A stretch of 64,000 nucleotides of DNA, taken from Gimesia aquarii (GTDB lineage: Bacteria > Planctomycetota > Planctomycetia > Planctomycetales > Planctomycetaceae). Shown here piece after piece: positions 46,530 through 55,560 of this stretch. The stretch is from assembly GCF_007748195.1 (NCBI RefSeq), contig NZ_CP037920.1, forward strand, positions 806,001-870,000, read 5' to 3'. Made by a program: the position numbers and the translations under genes. The notes beneath the pieces were generated by a model, which did no database searches, was not told the DNA's origin, and worked only from the letters and a program-made list of their open reading frames with translations. Every line of letters starts with the position of its first letter. Position 1 is the first letter of the stretch.

Positions 46530-46570
46530 TTCTCAATTCCTTTCGAGTTCAATCCAAAAATTGTATTGTC

Positions 46571-46598
46571 GGGACATAGAACACTTTAGCTATGTCCC
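46571..46598. promoter_or_regulatory. Inverted repeat GGGACATAG / CTATGTCCC
   Basis: A 9-bp perfect inverted repeat with a 10-base spacer, 42 bases upstream of the minus-strand zinc-ribbon gene. It shares the GGGACATA core with the operator at 42,631-42,666 and the GGGACA of the repeats at 53,916-53,964. Confidence 0.5.
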
Positions 46599-46599
46599 C

Positions 46600-46948
46600 G
46601 TGCAGCTATACAGAAACCGTTTGTACGTCGGCTCCCAGCGATTCGGCTATGTCCAAAATGAGACCTACAACTTCGCAAGTTCGATCCAACATCTCAACAT
46701 GACTACATCCTTGTGTGAAACTGCGCAGCGTCCCAAGCAATTGTGATAATGGGACCATGCCAGCACAGTACATGGGGCTGGCAGGCGGCTCGCCTTGCTT
46801 CCGAACAAGGTAAGCAGACGCTAATAGCGGAGCGTCCAGTAAAGAGGATGTAGCTTTGCAGTAGTCAAAGTATCTTTTGCTTGTGCGGACTAAATGTTAG
46901 CAGATTTATTCTTTTACGTCAAAAACTTTTTCAACCTTCCAAAAATAG
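46600..46948. other. Intergenic region with hairpin cluster
   Basis: No gene is seen. Three successive hairpins occur at 46,758-46,837: TGCCAGC/GCTGGCA, CCTTG/CAAGG and GACGCT/AGCGTC. They are preceded by scattered ATGTCC words. The cluster could be a structured RNA, a leader of the downstream plus-strand gene, or part of a replication or transfer origin. Confidence 0.4.
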
Positions 46949-46987
46949 TTGACCCGACACTCATATATACAGAAGGCCCAACAATCG

Positions 46988-47284
46988 ATGGACGGAATTA
47001 TGACACACGAAGAATTTGATCTGATAGTAAAGAGCTTTGGTAAGGAACGAATTGCTGCAGCCTTGCCACAGAAAGAAGTATGTCAAGTGCTCGGGCTGGT
47101 GTGCCTCAGAGACCTGACAGATGACCTTGGTGTCAGCTATGACAAGTTCCGGCGATATATGGAAGCAGGTAAGATTCCGTTTCCTGAAGTACGGTTATTG
47201 CGGCGGACGTATTACACGACGCAAGAGGCTGATGCGATCAAGACGAAGTTAAAACAAGCCAAAAGCAAAAAGTCTTGTCAGTAA
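46988..47284 (+). CDS. Small HTH-type DNA-binding protein
   Basis: A 98-residue protein. Its C-terminal half (CLRDLTDDLGVSYDKFRRYMEAGKIPFPEVRLLRRTYYTTQEADAI) is an excisionase-like winged HTH. The tail is Lys-rich. Start options are ATG 46988 and 47000; the longer frame begins with TTG at 46949. It stands 77 bases before the primase-like gene on the same strand. It is probably a regulator of replication or excision. Confidence 0.6.
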   Translation: MDGIMTHEEFDLIVKSFGKERIAAALPQKEVCQVLGLVCLRDLTDDLGVSYDKFRRYMEAGKIPFPEVRLLRRTYYTTQEADAIKTKLKQAKSKKSCQ

Positions 47285-47361
47285 ATCGAAAAAGAAGATA
47301 ATAGGCCAACATAAAAAAACGAGCCACCCACATGAAATAGGCGGCTCGAAAGGACACGTAC

Positions 47362-48966
47362 ATGACCATGCACGCATTACATAGTTATCGCAGCTACGAC
47401 GAATTTTCTGAACTCGTCGATGGACTTTTTTCCGACAATTCAGCATCAGATGCAATAGTTCCAACTTTCGGTCCAAAAATCGAAAGCATGGAAGCAAACC
47501 TTAGATGTAGGGAATATGTAAAAACTTTTGGACCAAAAGTTCGAACTACCCAATCATCTAAGGTTTCAAATGGACGTAAGAAAGAGCGATCCATTTACAC
47601 ATGGCTTCGGAATCGCACTTCAGGGCTGGATTACGGCAAGGAAATCGCTGGCCGAAAGGGAAAGCATCCCATTCACATCAACAAGAATGAAGAGGTGCTG
47701 GCGTTCTTTGATGATCTGAGAAAAGGTCGCCGAACATGGCTGGAAAAGATCACAAACCAAGACTTCATAGATCATCAACAGAAGAAAGAGACGTTTTACT
47801 TTGCGGGCGATTCAAAGTCAAAGAATGACGAGACACTTGCACTCATCGACATTGACTGCAAGAAATTCGGCACTTTAGAGGGTGCAATGTCATTCGCCAA
47901 GTTTCTTAAAGAACACCATTTCCCGAATCTGTACATCGAAGTTTCCACTCACGGAAATGGAGCACATGGATATTTTGTGCTGGAGAAGTACGATTACGGT
48001 GCGACCTTCATTAACAATCTTTTACTTCAACGGCTCCAGCCATGGTTACGGAAAATTTTGGCTGAACAGGACTTTGACGTTGAAAACGTGGAAATCAAAG
48101 GGACATTGCCGGTGGTGGAATGGGGCGATGAAAAATACGAAGTGTTGACGTACAAATCCGGGACGCTAGCCAAGTTGCCACGGATCGAGACGCCAGAACG
48201 GGAGGAGCAACTCCGCAATACAACAATTGTTACAGTCAACGATCTCCAGCAATTGCCGGTCATCGAAGAGCCCAAAGTTAATAAGTCTGCGAAAACCAGA
48301 AATACAGCGACACCACACGTTGGCTCGATTTCCGGGAAGCATATCAGTCAGGATGAATTGGGGCACCTCAATGGTCATTACCGGCAGGTAGCTGAATCCT
48401 TACTAGAAGTTCATGCTCTGAAAACCTCGGGCAAGACTGTCGCCACAATTGAAGATGTGGCAATCTTTTTGATGTTGCTAAAGTTTTTTACGGAAAATAT
48501 GAACACTGACGGTTCACTGCCGGTAAATCGGTGGTCGGAAATGTGGAAGTCGGTGTTTGTATTGGGTGATATTAACCGTGCCTTTTGTCCTCAACGGTTC
48601 AAGACAATCCGAGATCATCTGTCTGGGTTAGGGCTGCTGGACTGGGAGGACGAAACTTACCGTATCGGCTGGACAGACGAAGACGGCAAATACCATAAGG
48701 GCAAAGCCTGTAAATGGCGGGCCAGTAAGGAATTCATGGTGAAGCTGGAAATACCTGTGGTGGCAATTGTTAAGAAGAAGGAAGAAGGAGGAACATCCTT
48801 TATACGAACTACACTCATCGAGTTCTTCAAAACAATCACTCAACTACGTTCAGAAGACACCACCCGACCCGTTTTGTTTGATCCAGAGTCCCCATTGAGG
48901 CTCAACCCTGACGAAATCAACCACTTCGTCAAACCATTCGACGCTTACACCAGTTTGGCGGCGTGA
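47362..48966 (+). CDS. AEP-like primase / replication protein
   Basis: A 534-residue protein. The central region carries the motifs of archaeo-eukaryotic-type primases: TLALIDIDCKKFG (hhhDhD) about residues 154-166, and YIEVSTHGNGAHGYFVL (sxH-type) about 193-209. A later segment, YKSGTLAKLPRI, matches the family's nucleotide/strand region. A winged-helix-like C-terminal region follows. ATG 47362 has AAAGGA. The N-terminal 60 residues carry two TFGPK words encoded by similar DNA repeats. Its likely role is priming or starting replication of the excised element. The fold call is by motif only and has moderate certainty. Confidence 0.6.
   Translation: MTMHALHSYRSYDEFSELVDGLFSDNSASDAIVPTFGPKIESMEANLRCREYVKTFGPKVRTTQSSKVSNGRKKERSIYTWLRNRTSGLDYGKEIAGRKGKHPIHINKNEEVLAFFDDLRKGRRTWLEKITNQDFIDHQQKKETFYFAGDSKSKNDETLALIDIDCKKFGTLEGAMSFAKFLKEHHFPNLYIEVSTHGNGAHGYFVLEKYDYGATFINNLLLQRLQPWLRKILAEQDFDVENVEIKGTLPVVEWGDEKYEVLTYKSGTLAKLPRIETPEREEQLRNTTIVTVNDLQQLPVIEEPKVNKSAKTRNTATPHVGSISGKHISQDELGHLNGHYRQVAESLLEVHALKTSGKTVATIEDVAIFLMLLKFFTENMNTDGSLPVNRWSEMWKSVFVLGDINRAFCPQRFKTIRDHLSGLGLLDWEDETYRIGWTDEDGKYHKGKACKWRASKEFMVKLEIPVVAIVKKKEEGGTSFIRTTLIEFFKTITQLRSEDTTRPVLFDPESPLRLNPDEINHFVKPFDAYTSLAA
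47463..47541 (+). repeat. Two iteron-like repeats inside the primase 5' end
   Basis: AACTTTCGGTCCAAAAA at 47463 and AACTTTTGGACCAAAAGTT at 47523 are 60 bases apart. The second is itself a near-perfect palindrome. They encode the repeated TFGPK words. They could be iterons of a replication origin or simple coding repeats. Confidence 0.3.
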
Positions 48967-49175
48967 TTTCAACAGGGAAGATGCGCAGACAGGTTCCAGC
49001 ATTTCTGAACTGCGAGAGAATCCGGTCCTTCTCAAAGCACTTTGGCTCTTGATGCGCCTCCGAAACAAGAGACACCTTCATCCAAGAGAATTCAAACTTT
49101 CGCTTCTGTACCAGAATTGGCAGTTAATACAAATTTTGGAATGGCGATCTTCCCTGATCGTCAGCACTCTCGTTA

Positions 49176-51290
49176 TTAACTAGCCTGCGGGAGTGACGGT
49201 GGTTCTATCTGATCCAACTCTTCAAGCCGTCTTTTGGAGAGTTCCACGGATTCCGCTTCGATGTCGAACCCGTAAAACGCTCTACCGAGTTTCTTGGCCG
49301 CTATTAGTGTAGAACCTGAACCGCAGAAATTATCAAGAACCGTGCCCTCCGATGGGCAATACGTCGTGATCAACTTCTCGGGCAGTGCGACCGGAAACTT
49401 CGCCGGATGCTTCACGCCTTTGGCATTTCCACCAATCGGCACGTCAATCACATCAGTCACTCGGGCAATGCCTTTCTTCCCCGGCTTTCCACCGTTGGTC
49501 CATCGGGAGTAAGCATAGTCGTTCATCGTGAGATGATCGGTCAGCTTTCCGTCCGCACGAGGATCACAAAACGGGTTAGCCGTCTTGGTGAACCAAAGGA
49601 TTTCTTCGTACACATGACGGGGCCAATCCCGTCTTCCGATGGGGCCACGATCTCGTTTGAACCAGATGCGGGATGGAGGTTGCTTCCAACCCGATCCTCG
49701 CAAGGCAATTTGAGTCCGAAGAACGTAGTCGGCCACGCTGCCATCCTTCACATGTGGATCAATCACGATCAGCACAGATCCATCATCGGTCAACTTGTCC
49801 CACAACTTCGTCATCCATTCCACCGTGAAGTCGGCGTACTGCCCTTCTGGTACACCCGGATAATGCCGGTTCCTTCGCTCGGCGTATGGAGGTGAGCACA
49901 GGCAGAGGTTGATCGAGGCATCTGGCAATGCTGGAATCAGATCACGGCAGTCCCCCTTGGCCACGCTGTTGACCTTGATTTCTCTCATCGGCAGTTTAAC
50001 CTGCCCGTTCCGTTCTTCGTCGAGTCGTTCCTGTCCTTTCACGAGCGCAGCCTTGTCAATGTCACAGCCGATGAATCGCCGATGATTCCGCAGGCATGCA
50101 ATCGCTGTGGTGAAGCCACCACCGCAAGGATCGACAACGAGGTCGCTGGGGTTGCTGAAATATTGCACGAGTTTCTCGACTTCATGCAAGGGGCGTTGCC
50201 ACGGATGCCAGTCTTTTTCCTGAACCTGACTAACGTAGGTATCAACCCATCGTGTCCGAGGAGTCCATTCGCCCTTCGAGTAAACAACGATTGGAATCGA
50301 CTTGCTGACTAGATTCAGTCTGGAATAGACATTGCCTACACCCACCCACGTTGAAGTGTTCAACCATTGGAACTTGAGATGCTCATCGAGTGCCCGCAAC
50401 TTTTCGTTGAAGCGATGATGTCCAAGGTAGGCAACGAATAGACCTCCCGATACCAGAACACGTTTTGAAAAAGCTGCCAACTCACCGATCTGATCTATGA
50501 ACTCGTTGCCATAAGGGATGTCCGTGCAGATTAGTTGGACGGATTCTAGCTCAATACCGGCAATCTTCTCCAACTGTTGGAACGAACAATGATGGATCTG
50601 GATCGAATCATCCTTGTCAACCTCTTGAACCGCACGAGTAAGAGCTTCGTCTCGCTTCTTCCTGTTTTCGATCTCCCGAAGCTTCTTATTGACGGCACGG
50701 GCGGTAAGCTTGTCGCCATCAAAACGCCGTTTCATACACTCTCGCTGTTCCTCCACAGGTGCCTTGGAAACTTCTGCCGCAGCAGATACGGCGATCTCAC
50801 CATTGTCCATTTGCTCAACAAGCTCAGGAATGCCATTCTTCTGAACTTCCTTCGCTCTGTAAAAACTATCCTTGCTGAGACCTGCCCGTTTACAGGCTTT
50901 ATTCAGCTTCACAGTTTCATCTTCGCAATTCCCATCTTGCGTTGAACGACGATCTCCACCGTGCTTAAAAGTGCAAAGAGTTTCAACGATGGCAACACGC
51001 TCAGTGAGACTATAATCCTTTCGCATTACATCTTCGGTTATTCGAGCGTGAAGCACGGAGTCCACTTCAATGATGCGAGCGGGAATGGTCTCAAGTTTCA
51101 TGATATCTCGGTAGGCACGCAGACGCCTTTCACCAAAAACGAGTTCGTGGTCGGGCGTGATCCCAATGGGCTGTAGAAGTTCCGTCTCCTTAATTGACTG
51201 GGCGAGTTCTTCGATGTCACCCATTTCTTTTCGGTGACGATTGCCAATTTTGATGTCGCTAATTTTCACTTCGATAATTTGATTCTTCAT
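49176..51290 (-). CDS. ParB-domain protein fused to two DNA methyltransferase domains
   Basis: A 704-residue fusion. Residues 1-200 are ParB/Spo0J-like (IKIGNRHRKEMGDIEELAQSI, LVFGERRLRAYR, then an HTH LNKACKRAGLSKDSFYRAKEV). Residues 225-420 are a first methyltransferase (TDIPYG, later VVDPCGGGFTTAIAC), and residues 430-690 a second (CLCSPPYAERR, then VLDNFCGSGSTLIAA). Both carry an xPPY-type catalytic and an FxGxG-type AdoMet motif, the first in the less common IPYG form. Such fusions occur in phages and plasmids and give DNA protection against restriction. The start at 51290 is just behind the methyltransferase gene of the same strand. Confidence 0.85.
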   Translation of the reverse strand: MKNQIIEVKISDIKIGNRHRKEMGDIEELAQSIKETELLQPIGITPDHELVFGERRLRAYRDIMKLETIPARIIEVDSVLHARITEDVMRKDYSLTERVAIVETLCTFKHGGDRRSTQDGNCEDETVKLNKACKRAGLSKDSFYRAKEVQKNGIPELVEQMDNGEIAVSAAAEVSKAPVEEQRECMKRRFDGDKLTARAVNKKLREIENRKKRDEALTRAVQEVDKDDSIQIHHCSFQQLEKIAGIELESVQLICTDIPYGNEFIDQIGELAAFSKRVLVSGGLFVAYLGHHRFNEKLRALDEHLKFQWLNTSTWVGVGNVYSRLNLVSKSIPIVVYSKGEWTPRTRWVDTYVSQVQEKDWHPWQRPLHEVEKLVQYFSNPSDLVVDPCGGGFTTAIACLRNHRRFIGCDIDKAALVKGQERLDEERNGQVKLPMREIKVNSVAKGDCRDLIPALPDASINLCLCSPPYAERRNRHYPGVPEGQYADFTVEWMTKLWDKLTDDGSVLIVIDPHVKDGSVADYVLRTQIALRGSGWKQPPSRIWFKRDRGPIGRRDWPRHVYEEILWFTKTANPFCDPRADGKLTDHLTMNDYAYSRWTNGGKPGKKGIARVTDVIDVPIGGNAKGVKHPAKFPVALPEKLITTYCPSEGTVLDNFCGSGSTLIAAKKLGRAFYGFDIEAESVELSKRRLEELDQIEPPSLPQAS

Positions 51291-51417
51291 GTTTAGTTCC
51301 TTTGTGGAAAATGGGATCTGGAAAACTGAGCGCAGACCGGTGGCCTAGACTTAAACAGGGGTTTCAAAAAGCAAGGGAAGAAAGAGGTAGCTGCCAACGA
51401 TGAATGAGGCTGTAAAT

Positions 51418-52536
51418 TCAAGCAGGACGTACGAATTCGTCCTTGTGCTCCGACAGTCTCCGACGTGCCGTGGTGACGAATTGATCGTCTATTTCGATGC
51501 CTGTCACGTGATCCCAACCTGCCGAAAGTGCTCCGATCATTTCGGAACCGCTGCCCGAGTATGGCACCAACAAGCGGCGGGGTATCTCACGTTCTGGTTG
51601 AAGAATCAGACAAGCGAGATATTCACACAGAGCAAGTGGTTTGACCGTGGGATGGGCGTTTCCCTGTCGTTTCTTTCCTCTGACCTTGGGACAGTAAAAG
51701 AACCGAGAGGCACCACCTTCATCATCATATCCCTCCACAACATCCATTCGAGAACGAAATGCGTTGAGCGTCTTGCAGTTACCAACATTGCTACCGGCCT
51801 TTCGACGACGTGATTGGCGTGACTTCGAATTCCCACTTTGCTCATCAAGAATAGCAGCAGCTTCCTCGTCGAGAAGAAGGTTGGCAGGATACCTCCCCTT
51901 GTCGATCTCTTCGACGGAACGACCTGTGCGTACCGAATTGCTACTGTCCTGTATGCTGTCTGCAAGCCTTGGATATGGAGCCTGATGACTTCGCTTTGTA
52001 CAACATGTTGTCCCAATTCGACAGTCTCCGATGTTGAGTCCACCGCAGCCATGGTTCGTAGCGTTCTTGACGAACGTGCCATCGACTGGCTTCATTGCCA
52101 GAATGATTGGCTCCCATGCTGACTTCAAGAACGTATGGTAGTCGTCCCACCGTTCGTCGAGAGTCTGGCCAATATTTTTCCCCTTGGGAAAGCCGTCACC
52201 GTAGAGCCAACACAGCACATCTCTGAGTACCCAACCTGCATCTTCGATGTTGCAGGAGAGTCGGTGAAAAGTCTTGGGATGACCAAACACAAGTAAATAT
52301 GCGCCGGGTTTACAAAGACGCAACAGATCTTGAAACACAGTAGTAGGCGGGATAGTTCCGTCCCATTTGTGCCCCATGAATTTGAGGCCATACGGCGGGT
52401 CGCAGAAAACACCATCGAATGTGACTGGCGGAAGCGTCGGTAAAACTTTGTTAACGTCGCCGTGGTGGATGGCCCAGCTTCGATCTGTCGAGTGATGAGT
52501 AGTGATGCGATTTGAATTGTTGTTGGTATTTTTCAT
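51418..52536 (-). CDS. Site-specific DNA methyltransferase (phage/plasmid type)
   Basis: A 372-residue beta-class methyltransferase. It has FCDPPYGLKFMGHKWDG near the N-terminus (catalytic DPPY, about 46-49), a recognition insert, the HPTVKPLALCEYL motif (about 308) and the AdoMet loop LVPYSGSGSEMIGA (about 335). This resembles methylases of phages and conjugative elements. No partner restriction gene is adjacent, so it is an orphan, presumably for self-protection or regulation. It forms a minus-strand set with clpX-like and ParB-methyltransferase genes. Confidence 0.85.
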   Translation of the reverse strand: MKNTNNNSNRITTHHSTDRSWAIHHGDVNKVLPTLPPVTFDGVFCDPPYGLKFMGHKWDGTIPPTTVFQDLLRLCKPGAYLLVFGHPKTFHRLSCNIEDAGWVLRDVLCWLYGDGFPKGKNIGQTLDERWDDYHTFLKSAWEPIILAMKPVDGTFVKNATNHGCGGLNIGDCRIGTTCCTKRSHQAPYPRLADSIQDSSNSVRTGRSVEEIDKGRYPANLLLDEEAAAILDEQSGNSKSRQSRRRKAGSNVGNCKTLNAFRSRMDVVEGYDDEGGASRFFYCPKVRGKKRQGNAHPTVKPLALCEYLACLILQPEREIPRRLLVPYSGSGSEMIGALSAGWDHVTGIEIDDQFVTTARRRLSEHKDEFVRPA

Positions 52537-52649
52537 AGGGGTTCTCTTTATCTTTTGTGATTTATGAAATTTGTGGATGTATCCCGACCCCTCCCTGCGA
52601 AGAGCCGGGAATTTGTTCTTGAAAAAATAAAACGGGAAGCGTCAGACGG

Positions 52650-53822
52650 TTATGCCGCACTGTCTGTGGCCGTGACTTCATTGCGACGGATGTTGACGCT
52701 GAACCATGCCAGATCAAGTGGCAACCCCTCGCACCTTTCGGGGCTTGGAACTGCCTCGGACAACACCCGCAGTCCCGGCTCTTTGGAAGACAGTTCGTAC
52801 ATGATGTCGGTCATCATGGATTCAACGACCCATCGGAGACCACGGGCTCCAGTTCCAAGAGTCATCGCCCTTGATGCAAGTTCTCGCAGTGCTTCACGAG
52901 TGAAATCAAATTCAACTCCGTCAAACAGACAGAGCTTTCGGTATTGCTTCAACACGGCATCACGAGGTTCAGTAAGGATTGAAATCAGATTGTTCAAGCC
53001 AAGTTTGTCGAGACCTACAACCACCGGGAGTCGTCCAACAAACTCCGGGATCAATCCAAATTTGACGAGATCATGAGCAGTCATTTCGGAAAGTGGATTT
53101 CCAGTCCTCGTCTTTCGCCGCCCAAGTCGCTGGGAAATCACCTCGTCCAATCCCACGAATGCTCCTCCACAGATGAAGAGGATATTCGTAGTGTCGATCT
53201 GGATGCATTCCTGATCGGGATGTTTGCGGCCTCCTTGCAGCGGGACATTGCAGTCAATTCCCTCGATCATTTTGAGGAGCGCCTGCTGGACGCCTTCCCC
53301 CGAGACATCTTTTGTAATGGAGACATTTCCACTCGATTTTCGAATCTTGTCGATTTCATCGATGTAGATGACGCCACGCTGCGCCTCTTCGATGTCGTAT
53401 TCGGCAGCAGCCAACAGGCGAAGCAATGCATTCTCGACATCATCTCCGACGTAACCAGCTTCGGTGAAGGACGTGGCGTCGGCGATGGCAAACGGTACAT
53501 TTAGCTTCTCGGCAAGTGACTGGGCCAGAAAAGTCTTGCCGCTGCCGGTCGGCCCCATGAGCAGAATGTTGTTTTTCTGGATCGTCACTTGGGCGAGATC
53601 ACCCATGTCGAAGGGACATAGGCCGTCATTGGCAGACAACCGCTTAAAGTGGTTCGTGACACCCACTGCAAGCCGCTTCTTTGCCTCGGATTGGCCAACG
53701 ACGATTTCATCGAGATAATCGACGATTTCCCTTGGAGATGGGATCTCCAGTCTGTGATCCATTTGCTGCTTACTGCGATTTCTCTTAGTAGTCGAGGTTT
53801 GGCGTGAATCGTCTCTACTCAT
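52650..53822 (-). CDS. clpX: ClpX-like unfoldase without zinc domain and without IGF loop
   Basis: A 390-residue AAA+ protein clearly of the ClpX family: GPTGSGKT (90-97), pore loop GYVG (123-126), [10 protein letters not shown] (151-160), [17 protein letters not shown] and [13 protein letters not shown]. Two standard parts are missing. The N-terminal zinc-binding domain is absent; the N-terminus is a short basic tail. The IGF loop that docks ClpP is replaced by [10 protein letters not shown] at about 234-243. It should therefore unfold or remodel proteins without handing them to ClpP, as for replication or transposition complexes. The start at 53822 lies 66 bases from copy 10 of the repeated element and is divergent from the XRE gene. 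Confidence 0.9.
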   Translation of the reverse strand: MSRDDSRQTSTTKRNRSKQQMDHRLEIPSPREIVDYLDEIVVGQSEAKKRLAVGVTNHFKRLSANDGLCPFDMGDLAQVTIQKNNILLMGPTGSGKTFLAQSLAEKLNVPFAIADATSFTEAGYVGDDVENALLRLLAAAEYDIEEAQRGVIYIDEIDKIRKSSGNVSITKDVSGEGVQQALLKMIEGIDCNVPLQGGRKHPDQECIQIDTTNILFICGGAFVGLDEVISQRLGRRKTRTGNPLSEMTAHDLVKFGLIPEFVGRLPVVVGLDKLGLNNLISILTEPRDAVLKQYRKLCLFDGVEFDFTREALRELASRAMTLGTGARGLRWVVESMMTDIMYELSSKEPGLRVLSEAVPSPERCEGLPLDLAWFSVNIRRNEVTATDSAA

Positions 53823-53887
53823 TTTCTTGTTCTCCTAAAACAGAGTTTTGTTTTGGCCAACCACTCGGCTGACTCACGCCACCATTG

Positions 53888-53896
53888 CCAGTGTCC
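53888..53896 (-). promoter_or_regulatory. AGGACACCGG-type repeated element, copy 10
   Basis: The plus strand reads ATTGCCAGTGTCCTATTAC, one mismatch from copies 6 and 9. It lies 66 bases upstream of the clpX-like ATG, 43 kb from the other copies but again before a minus-strand backbone gene. Confidence 0.5.
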
Positions 53897-53915
53897 TATT
53901 ACACCCAAATTTTTC

Positions 53916-53964
53916 TGGGACATTCTGGGACAGTTGGTAGATTTATGGGACACGATCTGGGACA
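53916..53964 (+). repeat. Four TGGGACA direct repeats, probable operator
   Basis: TGGGACA starts at 53916, 53926, 53946 and 53958 (spacings 10, 20 and 12), ending nine bases before the XRE start. The 10/20 spacing puts three sites on one face of the helix. This is a likely autoregulatory site controlling the divergent clpX-like gene as well. Confidence 0.6.
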
Positions 53965-53972
53965 ATCATGGA

Positions 53973-54524
53973 ATGAAACGAGATCCCGAGGAATTCAAAC
54001 AGAACGTGCGACGACGGCTGAATGAGCTAAACCTCACACAGAAGGAGGCCGCAGAGAAAGCTGACCTACCCTACAAATGGGTGAGACGAATTTGCTCACG
54101 AGGGCTGACAAGGATTGAGGGGCGAAACGCAGAGCAAGTCAAGAAGCTGTGCGATCTTCTTGGAATTGAAGATCACGAGCAACTGTTTTCAGGAATCGGT
54201 TTCGATGACACTCCTGCTGGTTGGGCTAAGAAAGCAGCCGAAGTCATTCGACGAAAAAACAGTGATGGAGAACAGTTGAAAAGTCAAATTGACATTGCAT
54301 ACCGAAAGCTCGCCGCTGAGTCAGTGTGGGAACTCATCAAGAGCAGAGGGTTGTATGATACCTTCAAGAAAATGGGAAAATTCACAAACCAAGAAGACGG
54401 GCTGGCCCTAATCAGATACCTGTTGGCTGGTGACGCTGTAGAGAATGCCCTACCTCTTTCAGCAGAGCAGATCGTTGAGAAGGTGGAAGCGAAAAAAGAC
54501 AGTACAGACAGCAGTTCAAAATGA
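53973..54524 (+). CDS. XRE-family transcriptional regulator
   Basis: A 183-residue protein with an N-terminal HTH (RRRLNELNLTQKEAAEKADLPYKWVRRICSRGLTRIEGRNAEQVKKLCDLLGI, about 10-62) followed by a helical effector or dimer region. The start at 53973 (MKRDPEE) is chosen because the longer frame would run through the TGGGACA operator. No strong ribosome site is present, so translation may be weak or leaderless. The arrangement, a regulator divergent from backbone genes with a repeat operator between them, suits a master repressor of the mobile element. Confidence 0.75.
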   Translation: MKRDPEEFKQNVRRRLNELNLTQKEAAEKADLPYKWVRRICSRGLTRIEGRNAEQVKKLCDLLGIEDHEQLFSGIGFDDTPAGWAKKAAEVIRRKNSDGEQLKSQIDIAYRKLAAESVWELIKSRGLYDTFKKMGKFTNQEDGLALIRYLLAGDAVENALPLSAEQIVEKVEAKKDSTDSSSK

Positions 54525-54702
54525 CTGATTCTGTAATCAATGTCCCAATTGCGTCATTGATCGTTGATTCCACGTTTTAGGACTTACAACAATTCGTGGA
54601 AAACTGGAATCGGCAGAAGCAATAACTCTACTATTTGAATAATATCAAAAGCCCTATTATTTTGGTCAAAACCTTCCAGTTTATGTTAAGTCTATTAGTT
54701 TT

Positions 54703-54993
54703 CTAAATCCCAGCATCTCTCAATTTTTGTTCTGCTTCTTCAATTCGTTTTTTATTTCTATGGCATACGAAAATGGGTCTGGTACTCAAAGTATCAAAAA
54801 ACCTTTGGAGTGCTTCGACGCTTGTGCAGCAAGTGCCCCCCACCTGAATTGTTTCAAGTTTTACATTTCGCAAACCTTGTTTAGCCCAGCGATACAAAGT
54901 GGAAACATGTGGTTTCCTTCCTGCTCGACGACGAGGCAAAAATTTCGCTGCTTCTACAAATGTGATGATTTTCTCTTTACCAATCTCAATCAT
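54703..54993 (-). CDS. DUF1580-like HTH protein (planctomycete type)
   Basis: A 96-residue protein: KIITFVEAAKFLPRRRAGRKPHVSTLYRWAKQGLRNVKLETIQVGGTCCTSVEALQRFF. This is the DUF1580 pattern, a winged HTH similar to excisionases and known almost only from planctomycetes. The ATG at 54993 has GGAGGG nine bases upstream, which decides the start against the longer frame to 55071. It probably helps excision or regulates the nearby integrase. Confidence 0.78.
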   Translation of the reverse strand: MIEIGKEKIITFVEAAKFLPRRRAGRKPHVSTLYRWAKQGLRNVKLETIQVGGTCCTSVEALQRFFDTLSTRPIFVCHRNKKRIEEAEQKLRDAGI

Positions 54994-55218
54994 TATCAAT
55001 CCCTCCATGTAAAAGAAAAAATAGAACATCTTCTCTTTGTTAAGACATGCAACAGAGGGGGAAGGTTTCACTTATTTGGTCATGCAATTGATTTAGATGA
55101 TTTAAGTAGCCACGTATAAAAAGGGATTGCACTTTTGAAAATCTTTCATTCCCAAACAGCAGGGCAATATTTGTGTTAATTCAGATGGATTGTGTGGCTT
55201 CTGTACAGCAGTGCTTTA

Positions 55219-55557
55219 TCAGTCAGATGTTTTTGCCATTCCTTTTGAATGCCATTTCTGATGACTGATAGTATCATCTGTGAATCTAATTATTCCAGCT
55301 TGTAAAGCAGCAACACCAAACAATTGATTCTCAAGATTGATTGTCGTTTGTCTAACTGATCTCGCTTTTAGTTCATCTAGCCTTTTTTGTAGATGCTTCT
55401 GTGTCTTCTTTTTTTCGATTGGATAATCACCATCATAGCCACCCAATTTTTGCCAAGATAAACTTTTCTCTTTTTTTGGTTTTACTTTACAATGGTTTTT
55501 TTTGTGCGAACAATAGGGGGAGTCGACTCTATTGTTTATTTCAAAAATAAGGAGCAC
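55219..55557 (-). CDS. Hypothetical small basic protein
   Basis: A 112-codon frame in AT-rich DNA. The part from about residue 30 on (LSWQKLGGYDGDYPIEKKKTQKHLQKRLDELKARSVRQTTINLENQLFGVAALQAGIIRF) looks like a real protein, with a basic helix and a hydrophobic helix. The N-terminus overlaps the promoter of the divergent membrane protein gene, so the true start is probably further in. The family is not recognised. Confidence 0.35.
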   Translation of the reverse strand: MLLIFEINNRVDSPYCSHKKNHCKVKPKKEKSLSWQKLGGYDGDYPIEKKKTQKHLQKRLDELKARSVRQTTINLENQLFGVAALQAGIIRFTDDTISHQKWHSKGMAKTSD

Positions 55558-55560
55558 AAT

